Assembly: GCF_904842695.1 (NCBI RefSeq)
Contig: NZ_CAJGWQ010000020.1
Location: 1 to 32,568 of the forward strand
Source: Gulosibacter hominis
GTDB taxonomy: Bacteria > Actinomycetota > Actinomycetes > Actinomycetales > Microbacteriaceae
Length of the DNA: 32,568 nt
Direction of reading: 5' to 3'
Shown: positions 24,667 to 32,568 of the stretch, in pieces
How the letters are laid out: every line of letters begins with the position of its first letter
How positions within the stretch are numbered: position 1 is the stretch's first letter
The notes under the pieces: generated by a model
Told to the model about the DNA's origin: nothing
Database searches by the model: none
The model's input: only the letters and a program-made list of their open reading frames with translations
Position numbers and translations under genes: made by a program

Positions 24667-26574
24667 ATGCGTGATGCCCGTTTTGATGTTTGGGCACCGA
24701 AGGCCAACCGAATGCGCGTCGTCATCGACGGCACCATCTACGAGATGGCTCGTTCGGACGAAAATTGGTGGCGCCCCATTGGGGTGCCAGAGCTGCCGGA
24801 TGAACCGATCGCGCTGGCCACCGCGGTCGCCGACGGAGATCTCACGCTCACCGGGCCAATCAGCGTTATCGCCGCCGAGCAGGCGGTGCCGGCGCCTGTG
24901 GTTAGTGAGCACGACTACGGCTACCTGATCGACGACGATGACACTCCCCGACCCGATCCGCGTTCGCGTCGCCAACCCGACGGCGTGCACGGGCTGTCGC
25001 GCACATTTGACGCCACTCGGTATCGCTGGTCGGATGCGGCCTGGACCGGCAGGCAGCTTGCCGGCAGCATCATTTACGAACTCCATCTGGGCACCTTCAC
25101 CCCCGAGGGCACCCTCGATGCCGCGATTGACAAGCTCGATCACCTGGCCGATCTCGGTGTTGATTTTGTCGAGTTGATGCCGGTGAACGCGTTTAATGGA
25201 CCGCGCGGCTGGGGCTATGACGGTGTGCTCTGGTATGCGGTGCATGAGCAGTACGGTGGCCCGGAGGCGTATCAGCGTTTTGTTGATGCCTGCCACCAGC
25301 GCGGTCTCGGAGTCATTCAGGATGTGGTCTACAACCACCTCGGTCCCTCCGGTAATTATTTGGGCATGTATGGCCCGTATTTGGCGGGCCAGCACACCAC
25401 CGCCTGGGGTGATGCGGTAAACCTGGACGGCTTCGACTCCGACCAGGTGCGCCGCTACATCATCGATAACGCGCTCATGTGGTTCCGGGACTTTCACGTT
25501 GACGGGCTGCGGCTGGATGCGGTGCACGCGCTGGTCGATACTCGTGCCACTCACGTGCTGGAAGAGCTGGCTGATGAGGTGGATGCGTGTTCGGCGCAGC
25601 TGCGCAAACCGCTTTCGCTGATTGCCGAGTCGGATCTCAACGCACCGCGAATGATTGCGAATCGCTCGGCGGGCGGGTACGGGCTCACTGGCCAGTGGTC
25701 GGATGATTTCCATCACTCGGCACATGTGGCGCTCACCGGCGAGGCTGGTGGCTATTACGCTGATTTTGCCGCCGACGGCGGTGGTTTGGGTGCGCTCGCG
25801 AAGGTGCTGCGCAAGGGCTTTTATCATGACGGGTCGCTGTCGAGCTTCCGCAACCGGCACCACGGGCGGGCGCTGCCCGAGGGGATGCGCGCCTGGCGGC
25901 TGGTCGTGTCGATTCAAAACCATGACCAGATTGGAAACCGCGCCACCGGCGATCGGTTGAGCGAATCGCTCACAATCGACCAGCTTGCGGTTGGGGCGAC
26001 GCTCATGCTTTGTGCACCGTTCACGCCGATGCTGTTTATGGGTGAGGAGTGGGGTGCAACCAGTCCGTTCCAGTTCTTTTCTTCGCATCCCGAACCCGAG
26101 CTCGCAAAAATGACCACCGAGGGACGCATCAGCGAGTTTTCGCGCATGGATTGGGCCGATGTGGAAGTTCCCGACCCGCAGGCGCTGGCGACGTTTGAGC
26201 GGTCAAAGCTCGATTGGCACGAGCTCGCTCAACCCGAACACGAGCGGCTTTTTGTGATCTACCGAGAGCTGATCGCGCTGCGGCGCACGCTCCCCGAACT
26301 TTCCTCGCCGTGGCTACGGGATGTGACGGTGAGCTATGACGAGGATGAGCGCACACTGTCGTTCTGGCGCGGAAATGTTCAGGTGGTGCTCAATTTTGCC
26401 GGTGAGATGCGCCGGGTAGAGGTGGATGTGGATGTGCGATGGACGCGGGTTATTGAGCAGCCGCTGCTCGAATATGCCACCAGCGCCGAAGTCAGGCTCG
26501 AGCACGTGAACGGCCGCAACTACGCAATAATGCCACCGCACTCGGCAGCGGTGTTTTCACCGGCAGCACCATAG
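24667..26574 (+). CDS. treZ: Malto-oligosyltrehalose trehalohydrolase
   Basis: A 635-residue GH13 enzyme that releases trehalose from maltooligosyl-trehalose, the last step of the pathway. It has an N-terminal beta-domain ([17 protein letters not shown]), then [28 protein letters not shown], nucleophile Asp in [11 protein letters not shown] (about 284), acid Glu in [11 protein letters not shown] (about 321) and Asp in [14 protein letters not shown] (about 419). [12 protein letters not shown] is also typical. It is slightly longer than the 560-600 residues common for TreZ. ATG 24667 has TAAGGAG upstream; 47 bp separate it from treY. It converges on dinB. Confidence 0.96.
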   Translation: MRDARFDVWAPKANRMRVVIDGTIYEMARSDENWWRPIGVPELPDEPIALATAVADGDLTLTGPISVIAAEQAVPAPVVSEHDYGYLIDDDDTPRPDPRSRRQPDGVHGLSRTFDATRYRWSDAAWTGRQLAGSIIYELHLGTFTPEGTLDAAIDKLDHLADLGVDFVELMPVNAFNGPRGWGYDGVLWYAVHEQYGGPEAYQRFVDACHQRGLGVIQDVVYNHLGPSGNYLGMYGPYLAGQHTTAWGDAVNLDGFDSDQVRRYIIDNALMWFRDFHVDGLRLDAVHALVDTRATHVLEELADEVDACSAQLRKPLSLIAESDLNAPRMIANRSAGGYGLTGQWSDDFHHSAHVALTGEAGGYYADFAADGGGLGALAKVLRKGFYHDGSLSSFRNRHHGRALPEGMRAWRLVVSIQNHDQIGNRATGDRLSESLTIDQLAVGATLMLCAPFTPMLFMGEEWGATSPFQFFSSHPEPELAKMTTEGRISEFSRMDWADVEVPDPQALATFERSKLDWHELAQPEHERLFVIYRELIALRRTLPELSSPWLRDVTVSYDEDERTLSFWRGNVQVVLNFAGEMRRVEVDVDVRWTRVIEQPLLEYATSAEVRLEHVNGRNYAIMPPHSAAVFSPAAP

Positions 26575-26631
26575 CCACTGCGCTGCCGACCAGCAGCTGT
26601 AAGTAAAAAAGCCGGTTTCAAAAAGTCGGTT

Positions 26632-27906
26632 CTAGTTGCTCGGCCGATTCGGACGCTCGGTAAGTCCTGTGCCTCGGTCACGGCGCTCATGACGGCCAAG
26701 CAGCGAAGCCGGGCGCAGAGCATCCCGACCAAATTTTGCTGTGGCCACATCCACCGCCCGCTCGGCAGCATCCCACTCGTCATCGTGCTGTTCATCCCAG
26801 AGCGTGAGCGCCGTCGCTTCCCCCGCCGGCGCCAGCTGATCGGCACGCACCCCGATCAGCCGCACCGCCTGGCCATCATGATGCATCCCGGCCAGCAATC
26901 GCGCCGCAGCCCGAAACAGCACCAGTCCCGTGCTAGACGGGCGGTCGAGGCGTTCCTGGCGGGTGATGGTTTCAAAATTGGCCCAGCGCAATTTCACGGC
27001 GACCGTACCCGCAACCAAATCTGCTTTGCGCAGCCGCTGCGCCACCGCATCCGCCTGCGCCCGCACCTCGCGTTCAAGCTCGGCGTGCGAAGTGACATCC
27101 TCCGAAAAAGTTTGCTCGTGCGACACCGATTTTTCTTGATGCTCGGTGATTACCGCCCGCTCATCGCGACCCCAGGCGAGTGCCGATAGCCGCTGTGCCA
27201 TTGCCTTACCGGCGAGCCGTTCGAGCACCGGCACGGGGGTGTGCGCCAGGTCGAACACCGTGTTGATGCCGCGGCCGTGTAATTTTTCGGCGAGCTTGCC
27301 GCCCACTCCCCACAGTGCACCCACCGGTAGCGCGTGCAAAAAGGGAAGCGTCTCATCGGGTGAGATCACCAGCATCCCGTCGGGTTTGCATTTGCCGCTG
27401 GCCAGCTTCGCCACAAATTTGGTGCTCGCCGCCCCCACCGAACAGGTCAGCCCGGTTTCGGCAAGCACGCGGCGACGAATCAGCCGCGCGATTTCGCCTG
27501 GCGACCCGAACAATTTGGTCGCTCCCGACACATCCAAAAACGCCTCGTCGATCGACAGCGGCTCGACCAGCGGCGTGATGTCGTGGAACACGCGCATCAC
27601 CTCGGCGCTAGCGGCACGATACTTGTGCATCTGGCCTGGAATCACCACCGCCTGCGGGCAAAGCTGCAGCGCTCGGCCAATCGGCATGGCGGCGTGCACC
27701 CCGTACGCGCGCGCCTCATAGCTCGCCGAAGAAACCACTCCCCGGGTGCCGTTACCACCAACGATTACCGGTTTGCCGCGCAGCTCGGGGCGCTCGAGCT
27801 GCTCTACCGAGACAAAAAACGCATCCATATCGACATGCAGGATCGTGGCACCGGTATCGTCACCACCGGTGCCGGTGATGCGACCCCCGAGATCCTTTTT
27901 TGTCAC
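26632..27906 (-). CDS. dinB: DNA polymerase IV (Y-family)
   Basis: A 424-residue error-prone polymerase for bypass of DNA lesions. The palm motifs are intact: ILHVDMDAFFVSVEQ with Asp26 and Asp28, SYEARAYGVHAAMP, and SIDEAFLDV with Asp120-Glu121. The thumb helix-hairpin-helix (WGVGGKLAEKLHGRGI) and little-finger region follow. A possible clamp-binding motif is ATALTLW near the C-terminus, which then continues with a basic tail. The open frame runs to 28464 but overlaps the divergent acyl-CoA ligase; GTG 27906 is chosen because it gives the usual short N-terminus before ILHVDMD. GGAGG sits unusually close to this GTG, so the exact start is uncertain. Confidence 0.9.
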   Translation of the reverse strand: MTKKDLGGRITGTGGDDTGATILHVDMDAFFVSVEQLERPELRGKPVIVGGNGTRGVVSSASYEARAYGVHAAMPIGRALQLCPQAVVIPGQMHKYRAASAEVMRVFHDITPLVEPLSIDEAFLDVSGATKLFGSPGEIARLIRRRVLAETGLTCSVGAASTKFVAKLASGKCKPDGMLVISPDETLPFLHALPVGALWGVGGKLAEKLHGRGINTVFDLAHTPVPVLERLAGKAMAQRLSALAWGRDERAVITEHQEKSVSHEQTFSEDVTSHAELEREVRAQADAVAQRLRKADLVAGTVAVKLRWANFETITRQERLDRPSSTGLVLFRAAARLLAGMHHDGQAVRLIGVRADQLAPAGEATALTLWDEQHDDEWDAAERAVDVATAKFGRDALRPASLLGRHERRDRGTGLTERPNRPSN

Positions 27907-27998
27907 CCCTCCAGACTGGCATGAGCCACCGACGTTTGGTAGCAGCTGCTGTGGCTGCGCTCCGGCACGGGCTACGGCAAGCGGGCGCAGATGTCTCG

Positions 27999-28004
27999 TA
28001 GGAT
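27999..28004 (+). promoter_or_regulatory. Leaderless -10 box of the acyl-CoA ligase gene
   Basis: TAGGAT is followed by exactly 7 nt and ATG 28012, with no SD. It lies inside the open but probably untranslated upstream extension of the dinB frame, supporting the shorter dinB start. Confidence 0.55.
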
Positions 28005-28011
28005 TTACCCC

Positions 28012-29745
28012 ATGCGTGCACAAGAGTTCAATGCCAAACGAGGCTGGCTGGCCAGCTATGCCGAAAATGTTCCCGCCGATATCGAGCCGGTAACCGGGTC
28101 GCTCTACGACGAACTCGCATCGCGGGCCGCCGACTACGCCGACTCGCCAGCGCTCGAATTTTTTGGCCGCGAACTCACTTTTGCCCAGTTCCACAACCAG
28201 GTGCTGCGCGCGGCCAAAGGGTTGCGCCGGCTCGGCGTGGGCAAGGGCGACCGGGTGGCGCTCATCATGCCCAACTGTCCGCAACACCTGATCGCCTACT
28301 ACGCGGTGCTGCGGCTGGGTGCGGTTGCTGTGGAACACAATGCGCTCTACACCCGCGACGAGTTTTACACCCAGTTTGCCGACCACCGTGCCGAATACGT
28401 CATCGTGTGGGACAAGGTCGCGCCGGTCATCCAAGACTTTGCCGAAGAACTCAGCATCAAGCACATCATTTCGATGAACATGACCCGCGCCATGCCGCTG
28501 AAAATGCAGCTCCTGCTGCGTCTGCCGGTGGCGAAGGCGCGCGAAAGCCGTGAAAAGCTCACCGCCCCGGCACCGGGAACCATCCCCTTTGAACAGCTAC
28601 TGAAGCACGGTGAGCTGCCCGAAACCTTCCCGAAGCCGGGCGCCGATGATATCGCCTCGCTCGCCTACACCTCGGGTACCACCGGAGCGCCGAAGGGCGC
28701 CATGCTCTCACACAGCAACCTGGTGTCAAACGGCCGTCAGGGTGCGGCCTGGATGCCCGAGTTCACCCCCGGCGAAGAAACTATTTATCTGTTCCTGCCG
28801 CTATTCCACACGTTCGGGATGCTGCTTGGCGGCCTGTACGGTGTGGTGTCGGCATCGCGTGTGGTGCTGTTCCCGACGTTCGACCCCGACATGGTGGTCG
28901 AGGCATCAAAGCGTCACCCAGCGACCTTCGTGCCTGGGGTACCGCCCATGTACGACCGGCTCGCGCGCGTGGCCCGCGACAACCCCGAGCTCGATCTTTC
29001 GCACGCCCGCTACGCCATGAGCGGCGCCATGACGCTCACCAACGCCATCGTTGACCGCTGGGAGGCGGTTGCCGGCGGCAAGCTCAACGAGGGTTATGGT
29101 CTCACCGAGGCCTCGCCGTTCGCGATGGTGAACCCGTTTGGTCCCACCCGCAAGGTCGGCACCATCGGCGTGCCGGCGCCATCAACGCTGATGCGCGTGG
29201 TCGACCCGAACGATCTCGAAAAAGAGGTCGAGTTCGGCGAGGTTGGTGAGCTTGTCATTAAGGGCCCGCAGGTGTTCCAGGGCTACTGGAAAAACGAAGC
29301 CGAAACCGAGCAGGTCATGCTGCCGGACGGCTGGCTGCGCACCGGCGATCTGGTCACTCAGGATGAAGACGGTTTTGTCACCGTTGTCGACCGCAAAAAA
29401 GAAATCATCATCACCGGTGGTTTCAATGTTTCGCCCTCCGAAGTCGAGCAGGTACTGCTGCAGGCACCCGGCGTGCTCGAGGTTACGGTGGTCGGTATCG
29501 CCCGCGGCAGCAACAAAGCCGAGTCGATCACCGCGGTGGTTGTGCCCGACCCAGAGGCCGAGTTTGACGAGCAGGCGGTGCGCGCTCACGCCCGTGAGCA
29601 CCTGGCAGAGTACAAGCGTCCGCGCAGCTATGTCCTCTGGGATGAGCTGCCGAAGTCGATGCTCGGTAAGGTGCTGCGCCGCAGCGTAAAAGAAACGCTC
29701 ACGGCCAATCCGAAGGCCACCCGCGCAGCCAGCGACGACGAGTAG
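28012..29745 (+). CDS. fadD: Long-chain fatty-acyl-CoA ligase (AMP-binding family)
   Basis: A 577-residue adenylate-forming enzyme that activates fatty acids to acyl-CoA by way of an acyl-AMP. Motifs: the phosphate loop YTSGTTGAPKGAML (about 220-233), GYGLTEASP, the hinge region GWLRTGDLVTQDEDGFVTVVDRKKEII, TGGFNVSPSEVE, and the C-terminal catalytic lysine in PKSMLGKVLRR. Size fits FadD-type ligases. Chain-length preference cannot be read from sequence. A TAGGAT box 7 nt before ATG 28012 points to a leaderless mRNA. An acyl-CoA thioesterase follows 46 bp later from its own promoter. Confidence 0.9.
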   Translation: MRAQEFNAKRGWLASYAENVPADIEPVTGSLYDELASRAADYADSPALEFFGRELTFAQFHNQVLRAAKGLRRLGVGKGDRVALIMPNCPQHLIAYYAVLRLGAVAVEHNALYTRDEFYTQFADHRAEYVIVWDKVAPVIQDFAEELSIKHIISMNMTRAMPLKMQLLLRLPVAKARESREKLTAPAPGTIPFEQLLKHGELPETFPKPGADDIASLAYTSGTTGAPKGAMLSHSNLVSNGRQGAAWMPEFTPGEETIYLFLPLFHTFGMLLGGLYGVVSASRVVLFPTFDPDMVVEASKRHPATFVPGVPPMYDRLARVARDNPELDLSHARYAMSGAMTLTNAIVDRWEAVAGGKLNEGYGLTEASPFAMVNPFGPTRKVGTIGVPAPSTLMRVVDPNDLEKEVEFGEVGELVIKGPQVFQGYWKNEAETEQVMLPDGWLRTGDLVTQDEDGFVTVVDRKKEIIITGGFNVSPSEVEQVLLQAPGVLEVTVVGIARGSNKAESITAVVVPDPEAEFDEQAVRAHAREHLAEYKRPRSYVLWDELPKSMLGKVLRRSVKETLTANPKATRAASDDE

Positions 29746-29778
29746 CGTGCAACTGGTAGCGGCGGCAGCCGGCGCGGT

Positions 29779-29784
29779 TACACT
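29779..29784 (+). promoter_or_regulatory. Leaderless -10 box of the TesB-type thioesterase
   Basis: TACACT ends 7 nt before the start codon GTG 29792, and no SD is visible. It is one of the examples with a GTG as the presumed first codon of the mRNA. Confidence 0.5.
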
Positions 29785-29791
29785 GTAGCCC

Positions 29792-30796
29792 GTGACCGAA
29801 TCCGCGAATCTTGCACCCACGCACGGCATGATGCCCGAGATGCCGCCGCTACCAAAAACGATGGCTGAGCTTGAGGCAATGCCGCCGCTCGACGCGTTCC
29901 TCGCCACGCTCAACCTCATCGACACCGGTGCACGCACCACCGAAGACATTTTCACCGGCGCCAGCCAGTGGATGCCCGGCGGCCGCGTCTTCGGTGGCCA
30001 GGTGGCAGCCCAGTCGATCGTGGCGGCCACTCGCACGGTGCCAGAAGACCGCAATATCCACTCGATGCGTGGCTATTTTTTGCGGCCCGGCGATATCCAA
30101 AAGCCCATCACCTTCTCGGTCAACCGGATTCACGACGGCAAGTCGTTCTCAACCCGTCACGTTGAAGCCTTCCAAGACGGGCTGCCGATCTGGTCGATGA
30201 TTTCGTCGTTCCAGGTGGAAGAGGAAAGCGCGGTCGACCACGATTTCCCGATGCCCGAGAACCTGCCGATGCCCGAGTCGCTGCCCAGCGAAGCCGAACT
30301 GGTTGAGCGGGCCGGGGTGAAACTCGCCAACTTTTGGGTGCACCGCCGCCCGTTCGTGATGCGGCACGTCGACGGCCCGATCTATCTGCAGCCGAGCACC
30401 TCGCGTGAACCCTTCGACCACGTGTGGGTGAAATCGGCTGCGCCGCTGCCAGACGATCCCGTCGTGCACGCCGCGGCGATCGCTTATGTGAGCGACTATC
30501 TCATGCTCGAACCCACGCTGCGCCGCCACGGCCTTACCTGGATCGATCCGCGGCTGCGGGTGGCGAGCCTCGACCACGGCGTGTGGTGGCACCGCTTTGC
30601 CCGCGCCGATGAGTGGATGCTGCTGCGCATTAAATCACCAAACGCACACGGCGGCCGCACGCTCGCGCAGGGCTATCTCTACACGCGTGACGGCAAGCTC
30701 ATTGCATCCGTTTCACAGGAGGCCATGCTGCGACTCAAAGAGGGCGCACCATCACGCCTTGCGGGTGTCAAGCTCCCCGAACCACCTTCTGCTTAA
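29792..30796 (+). CDS. tesB: Acyl-CoA thioesterase II (TesB family)
   Basis: A 334-residue double-hotdog thioesterase that hydrolyses medium- and long-chain acyl-CoA. Recognisable blocks: GRVFGGQVAAQSIVAA, HSMRGYFLRPGD, GKSFSTRHVEAFQDG, AYVSDYLML, ASLDHGVWWHR and SVSQEAMLR. The Asp of SDY and Gln of SQE fit two members of the Asp/Thr/Gln triad of E. coli TesB; the third, Thr before Ile-Asp-His, appears as Ser here, a mild change. An extra N-terminus of about 30 residues (MPEMPPLPKT) precedes the first hotdog. It starts at GTG 29792. It faces the NUDIX gene across a 13-bp gap. Confidence 0.9.
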   Translation: MTESANLAPTHGMMPEMPPLPKTMAELEAMPPLDAFLATLNLIDTGARTTEDIFTGASQWMPGGRVFGGQVAAQSIVAATRTVPEDRNIHSMRGYFLRPGDIQKPITFSVNRIHDGKSFSTRHVEAFQDGLPIWSMISSFQVEEESAVDHDFPMPENLPMPESLPSEAELVERAGVKLANFWVHRRPFVMRHVDGPIYLQPSTSREPFDHVWVKSAAPLPDDPVVHAAAIAYVSDYLMLEPTLRRHGLTWIDPRLRVASLDHGVWWHRFARADEWMLLRIKSPNAHGGRTLAQGYLYTRDGKLIASVSQEAMLRLKEGAPSRLAGVKLPEPPSA

Positions 30797-30809
30797 CGGC
30801 CCCGCCGCC

Positions 30810-31511
30810 TCATTCGAAGTCACGGATATACCGCCACGGCCGTTCACCGGTTTCGAGTCGGTGCCGAGCAGCGGGCCGCGATGCCGTGCCGAGTTCATCA
30901 ATCTGCCACTGGCTGTCACCAAACCAGTAGCAGCGCTGTTCGGCAACCTGCCGCGTTTCATAGTGTTCAAACGGGGTGTTCGCGACATGTGTCAGCACCG
31001 CCTCGCTGCTGCCCAGCTGCATGAGCTGCCACAGCGTCACCCAGGTGGGCACAATGAGTGTGCGTTCGGCTCGCTCATGTGCCGCGAGCATCTCATCGGG
31101 CCGCACCCAGGCAAGCTCGGCCACCTCGCTCAGCTGTGGCCGAGGGGTGCCGCAATACTCGGTGGCGATATAAAACCAGGTGCGAAACTTCGGCATCGAA
31201 TGCTGCGGCGGGCTCCACAGTGCATAGGGATGCAATGCGTTGGCCTCAACTCGCAGCCCGGTTTCTTCGCGCAATTCTCGCACCGCGGCCGCGCTCGTGA
31301 TTTGGCGTTCAGCGGCGGGGTGCTCGTGATTGACCGCGCCACCATCGCTCGCCTCCACCGCGCCGCCCGGCCACACCCACGCATCCGCGAACGAACCGCG
31401 CTTTGGCCGGCGCATCATGAGGGTTTCGAGCCCGTCGCGGCCATCGCGCAGCAACAGCACCGTCGCTGCCAGACGCATCCCGTCACGTGTCATATCCGCA
31501 CCAGTGGTCAT
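30810..31511 (-). CDS. NUDIX hydrolase with enlarged Nudix box (NUDT19/CoA-pyrophosphatase-like)
   Basis: A 233-residue hydrolase of nucleoside-diphosphate-linked compounds. The Nudix box is split: WPGGAVEASD (47-56) is followed by about 14 additional residues before AAAVRELREETGL (74-86), which holds the metal-binding REUxEE core. Such an insertion is known in the NUDT19/NUDT7-like group that can hydrolyse CoA and acyl-CoA. The position next to acyl-CoA ligase and thioesterase fits that, but substrate is inferred. The C-terminus (HRLETGERPWRYIRDFE) is typical of actinobacterial members. ATG 31511 has TAGCGT 6 nt upstream and no SD. It converges on tesB and diverges from the MBL gene. Confidence 0.82.
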   Translation of the reverse strand: MTTGADMTRDGMRLAATVLLLRDGRDGLETLMMRRPKRGSFADAWVWPGGAVEASDGGAVNHEHPAAERQITSAAAVRELREETGLRVEANALHPYALWSPPQHSMPKFRTWFYIATEYCGTPRPQLSEVAELAWVRPDEMLAAHERAERTLIVPTWVTLWQLMQLGSSEAVLTHVANTPFEHYETRQVAEQRCYWFGDSQWQIDELGTASRPAARHRLETGERPWRYIRDFE

Positions 31512-31517
31512 CCCCCG

Positions 31518-31523
31518 ACGCTA
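31518..31523 (-). promoter_or_regulatory. Leaderless -10 box of the NUDIX gene
   Basis: TAGCGT on the minus strand with 6 nt to ATG 31511; no SD. One base closer than the other leaderless genes here, still within the usual range. Confidence 0.4.
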
Positions 31524-31579
31524 CCGCACCCGTTCTCGCCACCGCCCGGTATGCCAGCGCGTACCTGCCGGCCAACAAG

Positions 31580-31585
31580 TACCCT
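31580..31585 (+). promoter_or_regulatory. Leaderless -10 box of the MBL-fold gene
   Basis: TACCCT ends 7 nt before ATG 31593 and there is no SD. It defines the start within a frame that is open much further upstream. Confidence 0.5.
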
Positions 31586-31592
31586 GGCCACT

Positions 31593-32399
31593 ATGGCCAC
31601 CTCCGAACGCGCCGCTGACGCGAGCTCCCACCGTGATGACGCAAGTTTTGCGGTGGCACCCGGTGTGCTGCGCATCCGGGCGAATAATCCGAGCCAGATG
31701 ACCCTCAGCGGCACCAATAGCTATTTGATTGATGGCCGCATCCTCATCGACCCGGGTCCCGATCTCGAGCCTCATGTTGATGCCCTCGCCCGCTGGCCCA
31801 TTGAGACGGTGCTCATCAGTCACCGGCACCGAGACCACACCGGCGCATTTGATGCGCTGGTGGCTCGCACCGGCGCCCGGGCGTTTGCCGCACTCGACGA
31901 ATACTGCCGGGATGCCGCGACGCTTCGCGGCGGCGAACGAATCGAAACTGAAAGCGGCGCAGTCGAAGTGCTGGCAACACCCGGCCACACCACCGATTCG
32001 CTGTCGTTCACACTGGTTCGCGACGGCGCCGACCGCGGGCTGGTATTCACCGCCGACACCATTCTCGGCGGCATCACCACGATGCTCGATTTCCCGGATG
32101 GCACGCTTGGCGACTACCTGGCAACGCTTGATCGGCTGGTCGCTACCGGTGAAAACCTGCCGCTGCAGATTTGCCCCGGGCACGGACCCACGCTGCCCGA
32201 CCTCGCGAGCGAAGCGCAGCGATTGCGGGGGCATCGGATGCGGCGGCTCGAGCAGGTGGCGACGCTGCGGGATGCGTGCGGTGACGACGCCGGTCGAATC
32301 GCGCGGCGGCTGTATGCGGATGCACCGGAGCAGGTGCTGTCGGTGGCCGAAAGCATGGTGCGGGCGAACCTCGCGCACCTGCAGACAGGAGATCGCTAG
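31593..32399 (+). CDS. MBL-fold metallo-hydrolase (LACTB2/glyoxalase-II-like)
   Basis: A 268-residue metallo-beta-lactamase-fold hydrolase. The metal ligands are complete: HRHRDH (77-82), His132 in ATPGHTTDS, Asp155 in FTADTILGG and His197 in ICPGHGPTL. The C-terminal helical part (HRMRRLEQVATLRDACGDDAGRIARRLY) matches the LACTB2-like family, whose members act on RNA or thioesters; substrate here unknown. The open frame runs back to 30597 opposite the NUDIX gene; ATG 31593 is chosen because of the TACCCT box 7 nt upstream and the fit with family length. An insertion-sequence end begins within 40 bp downstream. Confidence 0.87.
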   Translation: MATSERAADASSHRDDASFAVAPGVLRIRANNPSQMTLSGTNSYLIDGRILIDPGPDLEPHVDALARWPIETVLISHRHRDHTGAFDALVARTGARAFAALDEYCRDAATLRGGERIETESGAVEVLATPGHTTDSLSFTLVRDGADRGLVFTADTILGGITTMLDFPDGTLGDYLATLDRLVATGENLPLQICPGHGPTLPDLASEAQRLRGHRMRRLEQVATLRDACGDDAGRIARRLYADAPEQVLSVAESMVRANLAHLQTGDR

Positions 32400-32436
32400 T
32401 CGGGTTCGCACTAAAAAAACAGTGTGGGCCGGCGCT

Positions 32437-32568
32437 CTAGCTGTAGTTGGTCATGACGTTGTCGACACGGGTGTGGAGGCGTGAGGCCGGTGGCTGGTCA
32501 CTGCAGGCGGTGTGGGGTCGATGATAGTTGTAGTGATGGTTCCAGGCTTTAAGAGCTTCTCGTCGCTG
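32437..32568 (-). mobile_element. IS481-family transposase, C-terminal fragment (cut by window edge)
   Basis: The last 43 codons and stop of a transposase are read on the minus strand: REALKAWNHHYNYHRPHTAC, then SDQPPASRLHTRVDNVMTNYS. The YNYHRPH and PPxSR blocks are typical of the C-terminal integrase-core segment of IS481-type transposases. The gene continues beyond the right edge, so completeness cannot be judged. The element end should lie between 32400 and 32437 but no inverted repeat can be defined from one end. Confidence 0.85.

Noticed and set aside
24616-26088. Long open frame on the minus strand opposite treZ (also 22349-23680 opposite treY and 31521-32411 opposite the MBL gene)
   Set aside because: Typical GC-rich antisense shadows: Arg/His/Gly-rich, no domain, no start signal, while the sense strand carries complete enzymes.
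27907-28464. N-terminal extension of dinB to 28464
   Set aside because: It overlaps the start of the divergent acyl-CoA ligase and has no Y-family similarity.
30597-31592. N-terminal extension of the MBL gene to 30597
   Set aside because: It is antisense to the NUDIX gene and the end of tesB; family length and the -10 box fit ATG 31593.

Overview
The window is high-GC bacterial DNA with a typical actinobacterial gene content, most likely from a member of Micrococcales close to Microbacteriaceae. Supporting signs are the conserved 16S leader box at the left edge, the ssb / DUF6993-type lipoprotein / ettA neighbourhood, oligoribonuclease, the treX-treY-treZ set, and many leaderless start sites (a TANNNT -10 box exactly 7 nt before the start codon). 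The genus cannot be fixed from this sequence. Coding density is high and there is no gene-free stretch longer than about 300 bases; the larger gaps (1-265, 5220-5449, 9488-9693, 13957-14170, 16331-16489) are described below or hold nothing clear.

Layout: 1-260 holds the promoter and leader of an rRNA operon that runs leftwards out of the window. 266-3781 is a leftward thiamine ABC transporter operon (thiB-thiP-thiQ) behind a TPP riboswitch. 3864-5219 is NADP-type glutamate dehydrogenase with a cluster of related inverted repeats upstream. 5450-9487 (all leftward) is ssb, a lipoprotein, ettA, a hotdog thioesterase and a conserved unknown. 9694-11106 is the divergent pair msrA / pabC, whose starts are only 24 bp apart. 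11174-13956 is an accessory-looking two-gene unit: a subtilase/mycosin-like membrane protein that has lost every catalytic residue, followed by a WXG-like helical protein. 14171-16330 is nhaA-nadE. tRNA-Arg(TCT), orn and tRNA-His(GTG) follow. 17547-18434 is a Fic/VbhA-type toxin-antitoxin locus whose toxin reading frame is broken near its N-terminus. Then come a zincin-like metallopeptidase, a small membrane protein and a P-loop kinase-like gene.

20006-26574 is a complete treX-treY-treZ operon that would make trehalose from glycogen-type alpha-glucan. It converges on dinB (DNA polymerase IV). 28012-31511 groups acyl-CoA genes: a fatty-acyl-CoA ligase, a TesB-type thioesterase, and a convergent NUDIX hydrolase with an enlarged Nudix box. 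A metallo-beta-lactamase-fold hydrolase follows, and the right edge cuts into the 3' end of an IS481-type transposase.

The most interesting points are the dead-protease / WXG-like pair, the split Fic toxin beside an intact VbhA-like antitoxin, the repeated leaderless promoter architecture (including overlapping divergent -10 boxes), and the repeat cluster in front of gdhA.
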